Source: Serinus canaria (taxonomy: Eukaryota > Chordata > Aves > Passeriformes > Fringillidae). Taken from it: a stretch of DNA of 64,000 nt. The notes under the pieces were generated by a model. It searched no databases and had not been told where the DNA came from. It was given only the letters and a program-made list of their open reading frames with translations. The stretch spans positions 66,511,543 through 66,575,542 of the forward strand of contig NC_066314.1 of the NCBI RefSeq assembly GCF_022539315.1. Direction: 5' to 3'. Within the stretch, counting starts at the first letter, position 1; each line of letters begins with the position of its first letter. The position numbers were made by a program, and so were the translations under genes. Shown here piece after piece: positions 11,701 through 23,388 of the stretch.

Positions 11701-14700
11701 CAGGTCAGTGCCCTCAGCACTGGGGCAGCGTTGACTCAGAGGAAGGAGCTGACTGCCTGAGTCACCCCCTTGGCTTCCTGGAGCACCCTGGTGTCCCTGG
11801 AGCACCCTAGGGACCCAGGGCTGTCATCCTGCTGAGGTCAGGTGAAAGCATGACCTGGAGTGGTCTGGCTGCAGTTAAATGAAAAGTGATACGGAAAAAA
11901 ACATCTCACTCTAAGGGCTGGAAGGGTGATGGGGTTTTGTTTTGAGGTGGGTTTTTTTGCTTTGGTTTTTTTTGGTGAGCTTTTTTTATGCTTTTATCTT
12001 GAAGTCTAGATTCCCCCCTTCCCCCCCCCCCCAAAAAAAAAAAAAAAGAAACCTTTAACTAATTTGGTAATAATAGTAGTTTCAAAAGTACTTGTTTAGC
12101 TAGTGCTGACTATATGCTTACCCAGCTAGCTCTGGCCTGGGAAAGATTGAAACCACAATGGCTAAGTATAGAGGCCTCTAAAATATCTTCATATATGCAG
12201 TGCCTGAGTACACAAACAGAACTGGTCTCTCTTCTGTCTACAGGAGCAATATTTTCCATAGGATTTGTATTGAGAGAGGTTTTCCCCCTGCATATTTATT
12301 AAAATAAAGATCCTCCAGAAGTGCATCCATGTGCTGAATCCTATTCTATGGCTACCTTCAGCCTGATATAAGCAATATAATCTGCTCCTGAAGAAGAGTA
12401 AGCATTTTTTTCATTCTGTGCTACAGCAGACTCTTGATTTGGGATGGGTTTTTTTTGATTATTTTTCTTTGTTGTATTGGGTGGGGCTTTTTCTTTTGCT
12501 TTTTTAGAAAGTGGGGAACTATTGCCAGGATTTCAGCCTTAGCTTTTGAGAACAGCTCATGCAGAAATATGAGGTGCTCCCATCCTTGAAGTGTGTAGAA
12601 TCCATGGACGAAGTCACCAGAGCTGTTTTAGGTGCATCTGTGTGCAGAGTGAGACTTGCTGCTGTGATGAACTCCTCTCTGCAGCCTTTTTTCTGGAGTC
12701 TGAATCTGTGTCCCTCTTGGAGCCTGACCCCCAACTTCTGTGTGTGCCTCCTTTTAAGCCTTTGACTTAAACTGCCTGCAGTTTTTGGGAGGTTGTGGGC
12801 AAAGCAGTTTTTCTGTTCCGGCACTGTGAGTGTGATACCTCAAGTATGTCCTGCCAGTTCCCAGCTGTGGGCTGGATTTGCACTGACACAACATATTCTT
12901 GGTAAATGACAGATTTCTCTGAGCTGGGGCTGGCTCCTCGCTCTGCACGTCGCTGTAGGCAGTGCGTGACATTGACATTGTTCTGGTGGAAGCCAGGAGC
13001 TGGTAGGAGTGGCACACTGAGTGCATGCCCAAATTATGTGCTCCAGGGAACAGCACCTGGTGCACGAGACATGCAGATGTTGCATAGGTGGTCCTCAGGC
13101 ACTTGTAGATTCTTCTGTCATGATTATCTGTCCTGGCTCTCGATCCTCTGCTGGCACACCAACGATCTTGGAAACTCCCCAGCTTTCATAATAAGAATAA
13201 CTTGTCCTTCATTTCTGGAAATGGCAGCTTCTTTAAATGTTTGTAACAGTTTGCAGCTGAACATATAGACAGTCCTTTCAACACCAAGCCTCTGACAGAG
13301 CACAGCTCCAGAGCAGTGACTGCAGACGTGTTTTGAAACCCTTCTCTCTGCAGGGCTTGTTCTTCAGTGGCATGAATGGTATAGAAATGAACATGTGACA
13401 AGTTGTATCTTTGTTATAATATATACCTTAACAATATTATAATATTGAAACATAAGAAATCTTTGTAACATCCCAGTGAGGTAAATCTCTTTACATTGTC
13501 AGGATTCTGTTCTTGTGGGACACAAATACTTGTGAGGATAGTAATAGTTTCCAGACATGTTTATCATACATCTAGAAACCCATTTGTACAATGCAGCTTG
13601 ATAACTGGGCTCTTCACAAGGCTGGCTGAAGCATCTGAGGTACATCTGCAGGGAGGGAGCTGAGTGTGAGGACTCAGGGAAAGGAGTGTTCATCCAGGAT
13701 GGAAGAGGCTGTCTGAAACAGAAAACTCCTCAACTTTTTTTCTGTTGCCAGTTGTGGAGAGCATTAAAAACACAGCCTAATCTGAAGAAAAAATAAAATG
13801 TTTGAGGTGGATAGGGAAAAAAATTATTAGTAGTAAACTAGAAATGTTTGAGTAAGGGGGCTGCAGGCTATATACAGGTAGGATAAACCTTTTTCAGGAA
13901 TGATCCAAGTGTGTATGATCCTGCCTCTGTGCAGAATTTGGATGCTGATCTCTGGAAGTCCATGGTGTTTCACTGGTACTGTAAGCACCAGTGAAACTTT
14001 TCAAGGTTAACTGTGGAGAGCAGGCTTTGTATAAGCAGAAAGACTTATGGCTCCAACAGCAAGGCTCACCAGTGGTGATCAAGAACAGCAGGCTGGGGGA
14101 AGATCTGCTTCCTTGGAGGTAGTAAAGGATGGCTCTTCTGTGGCACTGTGCATGGTGCTCCATTTGTTTGGGTGAGAAGTTGGAGCTGGAGCTGCTCTTA
14201 CACTTCTAGTGCCACTAGTGAATCACACAGGTCACATCCTATGTTACTCTTTACTGGTGACTGTGCATTCCTTATCTTGGGATGCTGGATTTCACAAGCT
14301 GTCTTGGAGAGAAGACTCAAAGAGTATCTCAAAGCATATCAGCCTTAATGAGCAATTTTGAGCAGGATTGGCCATTTGTTTTTTTATCTTACTGTCTTTA
14401 AATCCTGCAAAAACAGTGTCCATGTGGGTGGAGATGATCAGGTAGAGAGTGGCAAAAAAAATTGACCCAAGAAAAAACCAAAACAAAGCCAAATGACATT
14501 TAGGCAGCATTCAAAATTGCAAAATCAAAATCCCCAGCTTAGGCACCACCTAGCTCCTGGAGGCATCATAATTCCACAAATACCTCATTTGACTTTTTCT
14601 CTGTGCTTGTCTAGGGTTTTTAAATTATTTCTGGTTTAACACCCCTCGGGTGCTGAGTTTTTTACTTAAATGCCTGCCCCAAAGTGCTTGAGTGTGACCA

Positions 14701-15284
14701 CCATCCAGAAGGCAAGCATCCTGACCCCTCAGCCTGCTCAGGTGCTTTTAGAGCACACCCAGCACACGCAGGCACAATAAGATCAAAAAGCCCCAGTGGC
14801 AGCTGCCACTTAGTTTTGAAACATCTTATACAGCAAAGCTCAGGGATCACAGCCTGCTTCTCCTTTTTAGCCAACAGCTGTTTTATGCCACCTGCTGAGA
14901 GATCTTCAGCCATTGCTTCCTTCACATGTTTTGTTTCTTGCTCCAGGTCTGGAATAATCATCCATACTGCAGTGTGGCTGACAGGGGAGCAGTGAGGAGC
15001 AGCTCTTTTTCCCGTGGTTAGTGTGTGCCTTCTCCACACAGGATGAGTTAGAAGTGAAGGGAGGCAGGGATTCAAGCAGGTCTCCTGCTTCCTTAGGCTA
15101 CTGTTGGGAAGCAGGGAACACCTCTGCTCCCTCTGGCTGTGGCTCACCTGCTGTTAGACAAACAGGATTGTGGAAATTTGATGGACGAGGAGCAGCACCT
15201 GATTTTGGGCCAGATGTGAGTGCAGGCAGCTCCTGGGAGCTCTGAGCAAGGCACAGAGCCCCTCGGAGGGGAGGGCCAGCAGTG
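8721..15284. other. Intergenic, no recognised gene
   Basis: Holds a homopolymer tract near 12.0 kb and a perfect 11-bp hairpin at 13,967-13,997. No protein family was recognised in any frame. Confidence 0.6.
11940..12046. repeat. Low-complexity T/G-rich tract with C14/A15 homopolymers
   Basis: A series of GTTTTTTT blocks is followed by CCCCCCTTCCCCCC... running directly into a long A run ending near 12,046. Confidence 0.85.
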
Positions 15285-15290
15285 CCTCTC

Positions 15291-15880
15291 TGTGGAAACC
15301 CAGGGCACGGGAATATTTCTCTGTCTGCTCTGGGGTGCCCTGACCCCCAGGGGAGCACTGACTTTGACCCTCATTCATGGAGAAAGTTTCCCAGACTTCA
15401 AGATAGACTGGAATCCACTAAAGTGTGAAATAGATTATAGAGGGTAATGTAGGTGTGTCACTTGGTGAGAAATTTAGGTTTTGGGATTTTTAGTATGGTG
15501 TGGATGGAAGCAAAATGGAGGGCACAGGGTGTTGTCCTGAGTTTCTTCTTCATGCTTCTTCTTCCTTCTTCTCCATGGGTTTGGGTGCCATTTTGTAATT
15601 GGGCAGAAAAGTCTGCACTGGGGGCTCTTTGGGATCAGTAATTGGGTTAAAAGGGAAAACAATCTAGGTGTCAGTTCTTAACTGGATAATTAAGTCCTTA
15701 AAAGACCTTGTATCAAGAGATTGTTGGCCATTATGTGCCTTCTGATGAAAAGCTGCCGAACTCACAGTTGTGAGACTGTTTTACTGATAAGAAATAATAA
15801 ACACCTGAGTCCCAACATGAATTACTGTCTCAAGTGCCTTCAATCCAGACCCAGAGAAATCAACAACTGGTACCTCCATA
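15291..15880 (+). mobile_element. Solo LTR, plus orientation (endogenous retrovirus family A)
   Basis: Begins TGTGGAAACCCAGG and ends near CTGGTACCTCCATA. The hexamer CCTCTC occurs immediately before (15,285-15,290) and after (15,881-15,886), fitting a 6-bp target-site duplication of the ERVK/alpharetroviral kind. The terminal dinucleotide is not the usual CA, so the 3' boundary is uncertain by a few bases. A polyadenylation hexamer AATAAA lies at 15,796-15,801. It is an inverted partner of 300-876. Confidence 0.78.
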
Positions 15881-15886
15881 CCTCTC

Positions 15887-18066
15887 CTCTGGTCTGCCCG
15901 TGCTCAGAGTGCTGACATGAGTGGCTCTGTGCCTGGCATTGAGTTGTTTTGCATCCTCAGTGGTGTAGGACTGTTCCCAGAGGCCACTAAAGCACTGAGG
16001 ACCCCAATGCCAGGATCCACCCTTGGAGCAGAGCCCTCAAAAGCTGGGTGTTACAGTGTGCACATCTTCCGTGCCAAGTCTTTTTTGGAGCCTGCTGCAA
16101 GTAACTTGTGTAAGACCTCCTACATAATGGCTTTGCAGAGCCAAAGCCCAGCCTGTCCAATGGACCTCATCCCTCCTGGCTCCTTGGGTTTTCAGTTCAC
16201 TGAGGCTCACGGGGCTGGAGTAGTTTGCTTTTTCTCAAGCTCTTCTTTAAAAAAAATCTGTGAGTGTTGCTTCTGTGGAAAAGCACTTCTGTTCATTGCG
16301 TGGGGACTCATCTAACCTGGAGTCTGGGATCTGTCCTGTGAGACAGAGAGGAGGCAAGCTGCCCAGCCAAGCCCTGGTTTTTGCTGGATCCAGCTGCGGT
16401 GGTTTAGGTTTCTGGCTGAGTCCATCTGAAAGCAGCACAGAGCAGAGCACAAAGAGAGGGAGGGTCGTAAGTACCGCCATTCTCTCCTGATAATCCCTTA
16501 AAAAATAATTGCAGGCCTAAACCTCTGGCCTCCAGCAAATTTTCCACTCGATTAGAGGCTTTTGTGAAGCCGGGGAAAGGGACACGCAGACTTGCACATT
16601 GTGCCGCTGCCCGAAACTTCCAGCTGGGATTTTTTCCATCAAAAGGGGATTTTAGTAAAACCATTATAAGGGGCTTAGTCACAGAAAAGCAGTTGAGCTG
16701 AGACAGGGGTAGATTAGCTTTAACATGCTTGTTTTTGGCACTAGGGACAGGGTGGAAGTTACACCCGGCCGCTCACATGCAGCCTCCCCTGTCCCACTGA
16801 CTCACTGGCCGGTGTGGGTGGGAGATATTTCCCCATGTTCCCCCTGATGTCCCCGTGGCTCCTGCATTAGAGCCAGGGGAGGTGAGGGGAAGGGAGTGGG
16901 CAGCCCTGGCACCAGCCCTGGTGCAGTGTGGTCTGGCTGTGGGGAGCAGAAGTCGCTGGGTTGGCCTTCGGTGGGGTCTGGGCAGGTCTGTGCTAATGGA
17001 CAGGTGACTCTGGGCAAGGGACAGCATTGGCAGCCTTAGGGACCCTGTGGTGCCTTTGATCCACATGGGTGGTCCCTGCTCAGGGACAGTCCTGTCCAGG
17101 GAGCAGCTGGAGGGCTGCAGGCAGAGCAGTACCTGTTGTTGTGCTGGGACATGTCCCTGCAGGGCTGTCAGCTCTGCATTTGTTGGGTCAGACTGGTCAC
17201 TGCCTGCAGTAAAATCTGTGACAGCTGAAGAGTTTGCTCAGAGATAGAGAGATGGCTTCTTGGAGAGGCTTCTGCTGCTGGGAGCTCTTCCACAGCCCAC
17301 ACTTGTACACCAGCACTTCCAAGCTGCTGAGTGAGTCTGCTGTGGACCACTAGGAAAATGTTCTTTGTCCTGACCCTCCCTCTCCAGGACTACCTTAGGC
17401 TGGAAAACTCATTTCCATTTTTGCTGCTCCAAATGGCAGAAACCAGAAGGACTGGAGATGGAAGGGGTGGATGCCAGGCACTGTTTGGTCACACGCGGAT
17501 CTGGGACATCACCTTAGTCAAGTTGTTTCCACCTCTCTTCCCCCATTATTGCTGATTTTCCCTTTTTGATGTCTGTGTATGTAATGAGTCTGCAGAAGCT
17601 AATTATTAAAATTCTGTAAATTATAAGGTGTAGTTGCTTCTGAAAAAGACATCATCACCGTACCTGTAGTAGCAGTGTGAGAGCTGGATAAAAAAGACTG
17701 TTTAAATTTATGTGCTAGAAAGGACACACACATACAGCTCCAGATACCTTAAACACTACAGAGGTATCTAGTGAAGTAACTGTGCCAACAACACAGCAAA
17801 ACCCTGCACAACAAAACCAAACTAAAATAACCTAAGCATTACTTTAAGTTTGGTCCTGTTCCATTGCCACTCTCACACTTTTATGCTTAAAAAAAAAAAA
17901 ATTGTTGTCAAGCTGTAGATGTCAAGAGATGGAGTTTTAGGGCAGAAGTGCTAAGTTTAGGATAGTTTCCAGGAGGCAGCTCTTCAGGCTGGGGTGTGAA
18001 GTTCTTGCATGATGGGGAGCATTGATGCAACTTGCAACATAAGGAGATGGACTCCTCACTGAGGAG
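15887..18066. other. Intergenic between LTR and CR1
   Basis: Apart from the enhancer-like block at 16,470-16,690, nothing recognisable was seen. Confidence 0.55.
16470..16690. promoter_or_regulatory. Enhancer-like non-coding block
   Basis: Unique sequence with TAATCC at 16,491-16,496, a TCF/LEF-like ATCAAAAG at 16,638-16,645, CCATTATAAGGGG and an AP-1-like TTAGTCAC. It differs in texture from the flanking degenerate sequence. Confidence 0.27.
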
Positions 18067-18520
18067 TGAGTCCGGAGGAAAGCCATGGAAGTGATCAGAG
18101 GGCTGGAGCATTTCTGTGAAGACAGCCTGAGAGAGCTGGGGTTGTTCAGCCAGGAGGGCAAGCTCTGGGAAGGCCTTGAGGCGCTTTCTAGTGCCCAGAT
18201 GGGCTGCAAGAGAGCTGGAAAGGGAGATCTGACCAGGACATGTAGTGATGGGACAAGGGAGGATGGCTTTAAACTGAAAGAGGTTGGGTTTAGATTGCTT
18301 ACCAGGAAGCAAGTCTTTATTGTGAGGGTGGTGAGGCCCTGGAACAAGTTACCTGGAGAAGCTGTGCATGCTCTGTCCCTGGAAGTGTTCAAGGCCAGGC
18401 TGGATTAGGCTTTAAGCAGCTGTTTCATTGCAGAAAGTGTTCCAGCCCATGGCAGGGGGATTGGAACTAGATGATCATTAAGATCACTTCCATCCCAAAC
18501 CATTCACTCGTTTTATGACT
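18067..18520 (+). mobile_element. CR1 LINE 3' fragment, sense
   Basis: Contains the CR1 landmarks GATCAGAGGGCTGGAGCA, GAGAGCTGGGGTTGTTCAGC, GTGAGGCCCTGGAACAAG, GGAAGTGTTCAAGGCCAGGC and a terminal GATGATCATTAAGATCACTT. It lies about 170 bp before an orphan CpG island. Confidence 0.92.
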
Positions 18521-18689
18521 GACTCCTAGTTCAGCTGTGCCAAGCGTGGCTTTCCAGTTTGGCTTATGGTGCAGGACCCTTCACCCTCACCAAATGCTGA
18601 TAGTGGTGATGATGACGTTTGAGCCATCCCCATCCCTTTGCACCGCCCGCCTCTGCCCTGCCGTGCTGCTTCGTGTCCAGGGCTAAACG

Positions 18690-18940
18690 GGTGAGCCTTT
18701 TAGTCCATCCGATTTCTCGCCGTCCCCACTTAAGGCCACGGGTGACCCTCGAGAGCGGCGTGCGGGCTCGGTGCGGGCTCGGTGCGGCTCCCGCGGCCGG
18801 AGCGGAGCCGCTCGTTCGCGGCCGTGAGCGCCGGCGGCACTCGGCGGGCAATGCTGCCGCCTGGCGGGCCGGCCGCGCGCTGCACCCGCGGGGAGCCGGC
18901 CGTGCCGTTCCGGGGATCGGGATGGGAATGGCATCGGCAT
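18690..18940. promoter_or_regulatory. Orphan CpG island between the LTR/CR1 region and FBXL14
   Basis: A compact CpG-dense block includes a triplicated GTGCGGGCTCG-type unit at 18,760-18,790, several CGCGGCCG cores and a trailing GGGATCGGGATGGG-type hexamer tract at 18,911-18,950. It has no attached gene I recognise; the nearest is FBXL14, whose presumed 3' end is 4.4 kb away. It may be a promoter of a non-coding RNA or a distal 5' exon. Confidence 0.6.
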
Positions 18941-21900
18941 CGGGATGAGGATGCCACTGCCAGCACCACAGGCAGCAGCGTGGTCTCCATCTGTTTTTCT
19001 GGTTTTCCTGAGTGTTAGGTAGACGAGCGACCCGAGGGATCTCGTTATCCCCGTCACCTCGGGTCAGTTTGCATAGATAGGGTGCCTTGGCCGAGCGGAT
19101 GGAGATGTGCCAGAGCCAAGTCGGGCACTGCATCCCTGGCAGCTCCAGGAGCCCGGGGGAGCAGAGGGAACCAGCTCACCTGTGCTATGACTGTCTTGCA
19201 AGGCTTCTACCCAGGGTGGGGCAGGAGGGATTTATGGCACTGAACGATGCCCCTGGTCCACGCTGAAGCTGGGGAGCCAGGAGTGCCACTGCAGCTGTCA
19301 CCAAAGGAGATAATGGCAGGGATTTCTTGGCATTTCAGCTCACTGAACAAGGAGGGAGCTGATTGGTGTGATGCTGTGTGCCCCTGTGATGCTGTATGCT
19401 AACTGCCAAACCCCTAAAGATATCCAAGGGCTGTAAAGCTGGGGCATCTGGGGAGAGAAAGAGGCAAAGGAGAGGGCGGAACAGGACCAAGCTCAGATAA
19501 AATTTGTTAGGGATTTTTTTTTTTTTTTCCCAGAGCTGGGAGGGGAAATTGCTTCATCATGAAATCACTAGACTGTGCCCAGAGAAACAAGACTCAGAGG
19601 AAGGAAAATAACTAGGAGGAGGTTCCCATTTCTAGATGTGGGTTAGTTTCTGTAGCAGAATATGAGTTTGGCTTATGTCTCAGTAACCTCTCATGTGGAA
19701 ACACTTGCTCAGGGCATGTGTCCAGTCACTGGTACTAAACTTTTGACACCTTGTCTAAGAAACACCACAGATTTTAGGAATTTTTTTTAGGAAAATCCCA
19801 TTTCCATTCATCTTGCAAGGACAGATCAGATTCGGATCTTTCAAAATCTCCATCATGCGATTTCAGTTTGGGCTGTCATTGAGCTAGTGCATATGGTAAA
19901 TGTAATTAAGTAAGGGGGAGCAGCACTAGCATCCCTGCCAAATGTGGCTGGAGGCTTAAGTTCTGGCACAGGAGCCTGATGAACCCTCTCCAGCTCTTTC
20001 TTTCGTGCAGTTTGGGGCTGGGGAATTGAGCAGGACGGCCTGGCTGGCTGGCCATGGTGGGGAGTGTCAGTGCAGCCCAGCCAGCAGCTCTGGCGCGGGG
20101 CCTCGTTGATGTCCTGAGGGGTCCAGCCCGCACCACCCAGCTGAGTTTATCCATTTATGTTTTTCCTCCACAGAAGGCACTGTTAAAGAACTGCTGGCTG
20201 AAAGAGTGGCATTTAAGGTAGAGGAGGGAGAGAGAGAAAACAAAAAAAGGGTTCACTTTGCCAGGAGCATCCCACATGCATACATAGTGAGGCTGCCAGA
20301 TCCAGGGACATCTCCCCTTGAGCTGTTAATGGTAGCCTGTGCTAACTTCTAGCTTTAGATCCAAAATCTGTGAGCCTCTTGGCCACCCAGGTCTCATTTT
20401 AACCCTTCCCTGACCCCCAAAGGGCAGGTTCTGTGGTAAGCTCTGTGCTGTCTGGCAGGGAGATCACCTCTGGCCGTAGCACAGGCCCCAGGTGGTTTGG
20501 CTGACAGCTGCCCCGTGACCCCGTTATTTATTAGCGCCAAACAAAGGCCCCCAGAGCCACCATGACAAACCGATTCAGCCCAACCCGCAGCGTGCAGCGG
20601 GAAGGTATAAAATGTGTAAATCTGTCATGCATGGACCTCCCATGTGCTAGTCCAAGGGCAGTAGGACCCAGGTGGAGCCTGCTTTTCCTCCCAGCTCCCA
20701 GGGAGCGGAGCCATCCATGGATCTGGCGAGGGGAGCAGCTGCTGCAGCAGACCAGGGACCCCACGCACATGCAGGGCTTCACTGCAGCTTGGAGCTGGCA
20801 TCCCCAGCTGCTGCCCCTCAGTCCCTGGCTGCCTCCTCTCCTGCTCAGTCACTTCATCCCTCCTTCACATCGTTCCTGCTCTGCTTTCTGCCGCCACCTC
20901 TTTAGCGTGGCCCCTCTGCTCCTCAGAGCTGTCCACAAAGCAGGTCCCTGGGCCACCCTCTGTGCCCTGCCTTGTGCCTTGCCACCCCTGAACTTCTGCT
21001 GGGCACAGCAGTGAAGGCTGGCACCAAAGCCACTGCTGGGGCACTGTGGGCTCACAGAGGGGAGACTTCCAGCTCATTTCCAAGTAGTGGAGTGTTTTTT
21101 ATGGTTTTCTACCCCAGTTTCCAACTGAGTCATGTTCAAAAATTCAAGAGTGGTTGGTTATGCTGAGAAGTTATGTGGTAATTGGTCTATGGTTGTTGGC
21201 CTGTGTTTGTGTCCAAGGAGGTGCTGTCACAATGGAGCATGAGAGGAAAGTATGAGGAGCGCTTGCTCCATCTACGGGAACAGTCCAGGGTGTCTAAGAA
21301 CTGGGGTTCAGGGAAGCTTTGGTTTTGGCAACTTCCTTTGGCTTGTGTTCCTCTTAAAAGGGGATGTTGGGCCATGTGGGCAATGCTTTTGGTTTGGTTT
21401 TTTTTTTTTTTTAAGAGTTGAGAGAAGAAGTTCAGGGGATTTTTTAGGAAAAAAAAATCCTGTCCTAGTTCTGATTATTGAGCTTATGAGCACACACATT
21501 CTATTGAAACATAGATGTCCCACTGTTATCCATGGGAACATGGGGCTTAATAAGGAGATGCCATTTTCACCCAAACCCAGCAGAAACAAACCTACTTTAT
21601 GAGAGGTTTATCATTCCCCATCCTTGGCTGGGACTGCTGCTTGACCCCAGGAGCAATTACGTTTTCAGCTGTTATGGGAACCTGATCTGGAATTCCTGTT
21701 GTTTATAACACTCATACATACATGCTCTTTTTCCATCAAGAAGTTACTGTAAACTCTTTTCTTAATGCGGGAAAGGCAGACCCCAACACCTCCCTCCAAG
21801 TAGGGGAAGATGGATATAGTGTCAGGCTCAATTAGATCCAATTGTGGTGGCTTTCCTAAAGCGAACAATGCAGCTTTTGTCAATGGACTCCCAGCAGAAA

Positions 21901-22239
21901 GCTTGGAAGTCTTGGAAAGGAGGGAATAGAACAACACACGCCCAAAGTCCAGACCCTGAGATAGTCCAGGTCCTTAGGATGTGGAGGAGATGGTGTTTCT
22001 TTTTAAGAGGGCCGGAGTCAGGCACTACTTTCCCCTTTGAAATGCAGCACTGCATGAAGAGGTGAGGGGGGTAGAGCTGGCAACACGAGTATGCCCAGTC
22101 CAGCCTCAGCCAAAATACCTGTAGAGGCAGGGGCTGAGCAGGGCAGGCAGGTGCGGGCGCCGAGGGCACCTCCTCTGGAAGGGCATCCCACCTGGAGCAG
22201 CACCCAGCCGCGGCTGCTGGAGCGGGGAACAAAGTGGCC
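18941..22239. other. Intergenic, no recognised gene
   Basis: Contains a 150-codon open frame from 20,562 with an ideal GCCACCATG context but no recognisable protein family. The segment around 20,520-20,640 (TTTATTAGCGCCAAACAAAGG) looks more like regulatory DNA than coding DNA. Confidence 0.5.
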
Positions 22240-22720
22240 TGCTCAGCGCTGGAAGTGCTTAAAATGCAAATGTACAGGAACTTCAGACCATCCCCCTCCC
22301 TCCTCCTCGGCGCGGAGGAAAGCAGCTTAAATACAGCCAGGCCTGGAGAGGAATGTTAAAAAGAGGGGAAGAATCGCCCTCCTCCTTTCCATAGGGACTC
22401 GGGCCCGGCCAGATTGAGTATGCATGACTGAGCAAGCAAGCAAGGACAGCTCCTCTTTTAACTTTCCTGAACAATGGCTCTGCCTTCTTCCACCATTTCG
22501 CATTCCCCCTCCTTCGAGGCAGGAAGGGGGCAGCGGGCGAGCGAGCCCCGTCGCCGGGCTGGGGGAGACGGGCTTTGTGGCTGCCCTATAAACACCGCTT
22601 AAGCTCCATCTCCTGCAACAATGAAACACCCCACGTCGGGGAGGCTAAAAAGGGACCGCATCGGGTTAAAAGTCATAACGTTGAGGAGAAAGATTATGGT
22701 AGAGGACAAAGGACACCTTA
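22240..22720. promoter_or_regulatory. Enhancer-like block beyond the FBXL14 3' end
   Basis: Contains a perfect octamer ATGCAAAT (22,264-22,271), GGAATG, TATGCATGA, a forkhead-like ATAAACA and moderately CpG-rich sequence around 22,500-22,570. No ORF or repeat was recognised. Regulatory role is inferred. Confidence 0.3.
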
Positions 22721-23382
22721 GATTATTCAAACTTTTTTTTTTTTTTTTTAACACGGTTCCACTTTTTACTTTCTCTTTAATCTTCGCTTGGGCAGTGGAA
22801 ATCAACCAAGATGTTTCAGATTTTCCAGGTCTGCAAGGGCGCAGGGTTTTGGTGGTTGTCACTACTGGGAAATGTTTTTTATTTAATGTGTCTTCCATCT
22901 GGGGAGGGCCACAGTTTAAATGACCAAAAAAATCCTCCACCATGCGATTTATCTGGAGCTTTAAAAAAAAAAAGAGGAATACAGGCCTTCCTCCCCTCCT
23001 CACAAATGCTGTGCTCTATCACCAAGTAGTCGATTCAGCTGCAAGTTTCAGCACTTTAGGTTTGTGTGACCTCAGACTCAGCAGAAGTCTGAACAGGGTT
23101 TGTCCCCAGGGATGCTGCCAGCACCCTCGCGGCCACAGCTGGTCCTGCCAAACTCTCTCCTTACGAACTCCTCCTGGTGATGTTACCCAACATCCTGCAC
23201 AGGAGGAGGCTCCTTGCCTTCTTTCTCCTCCTCCATCGCTCAGCAGAGCCAGCCCCAAATCCCACCATCAGCCACAAGGCTGTTCTTACCAAGCCCAACA
23301 GACACACGTCTTCAATAAGCACAGACAACACAGATACGGCTTTTTTTTTTTTTTTTTCAAAAACATACTTCATATTTCCTCT

Positions 23383-23388
23383 TTTATT
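23383..23388 (-). terminator. FBXL14: Candidate FBXL14 polyadenylation signal (AATAAA)
   Basis: Plus-strand TTTATT reads AATAAA on the minus strand, inside TATATAATAAAAGAGG. It is the most distal good hexamer before the sequence character changes to a long T tract (plus strand) at 23,341-23,357. Confidence 0.45.

Noticed and set aside
17937..18392. 151-codon minus-strand frame
   Set aside because: Antisense through a CR1 3' fragment; non-coding repeat sequence.
19081..19135. tRNA-Leu-like A box (TTGGCCGAGCGGATGG)
   Set aside because: The A-box core matches, but no GGTTCGAATCC-type B box or cloverleaf follows.
1..23359. 3' exons of ERC1
   Set aside because: ERC1 is the expected left neighbour, but none of the frames shows its coiled-coil or C-terminal sequence.
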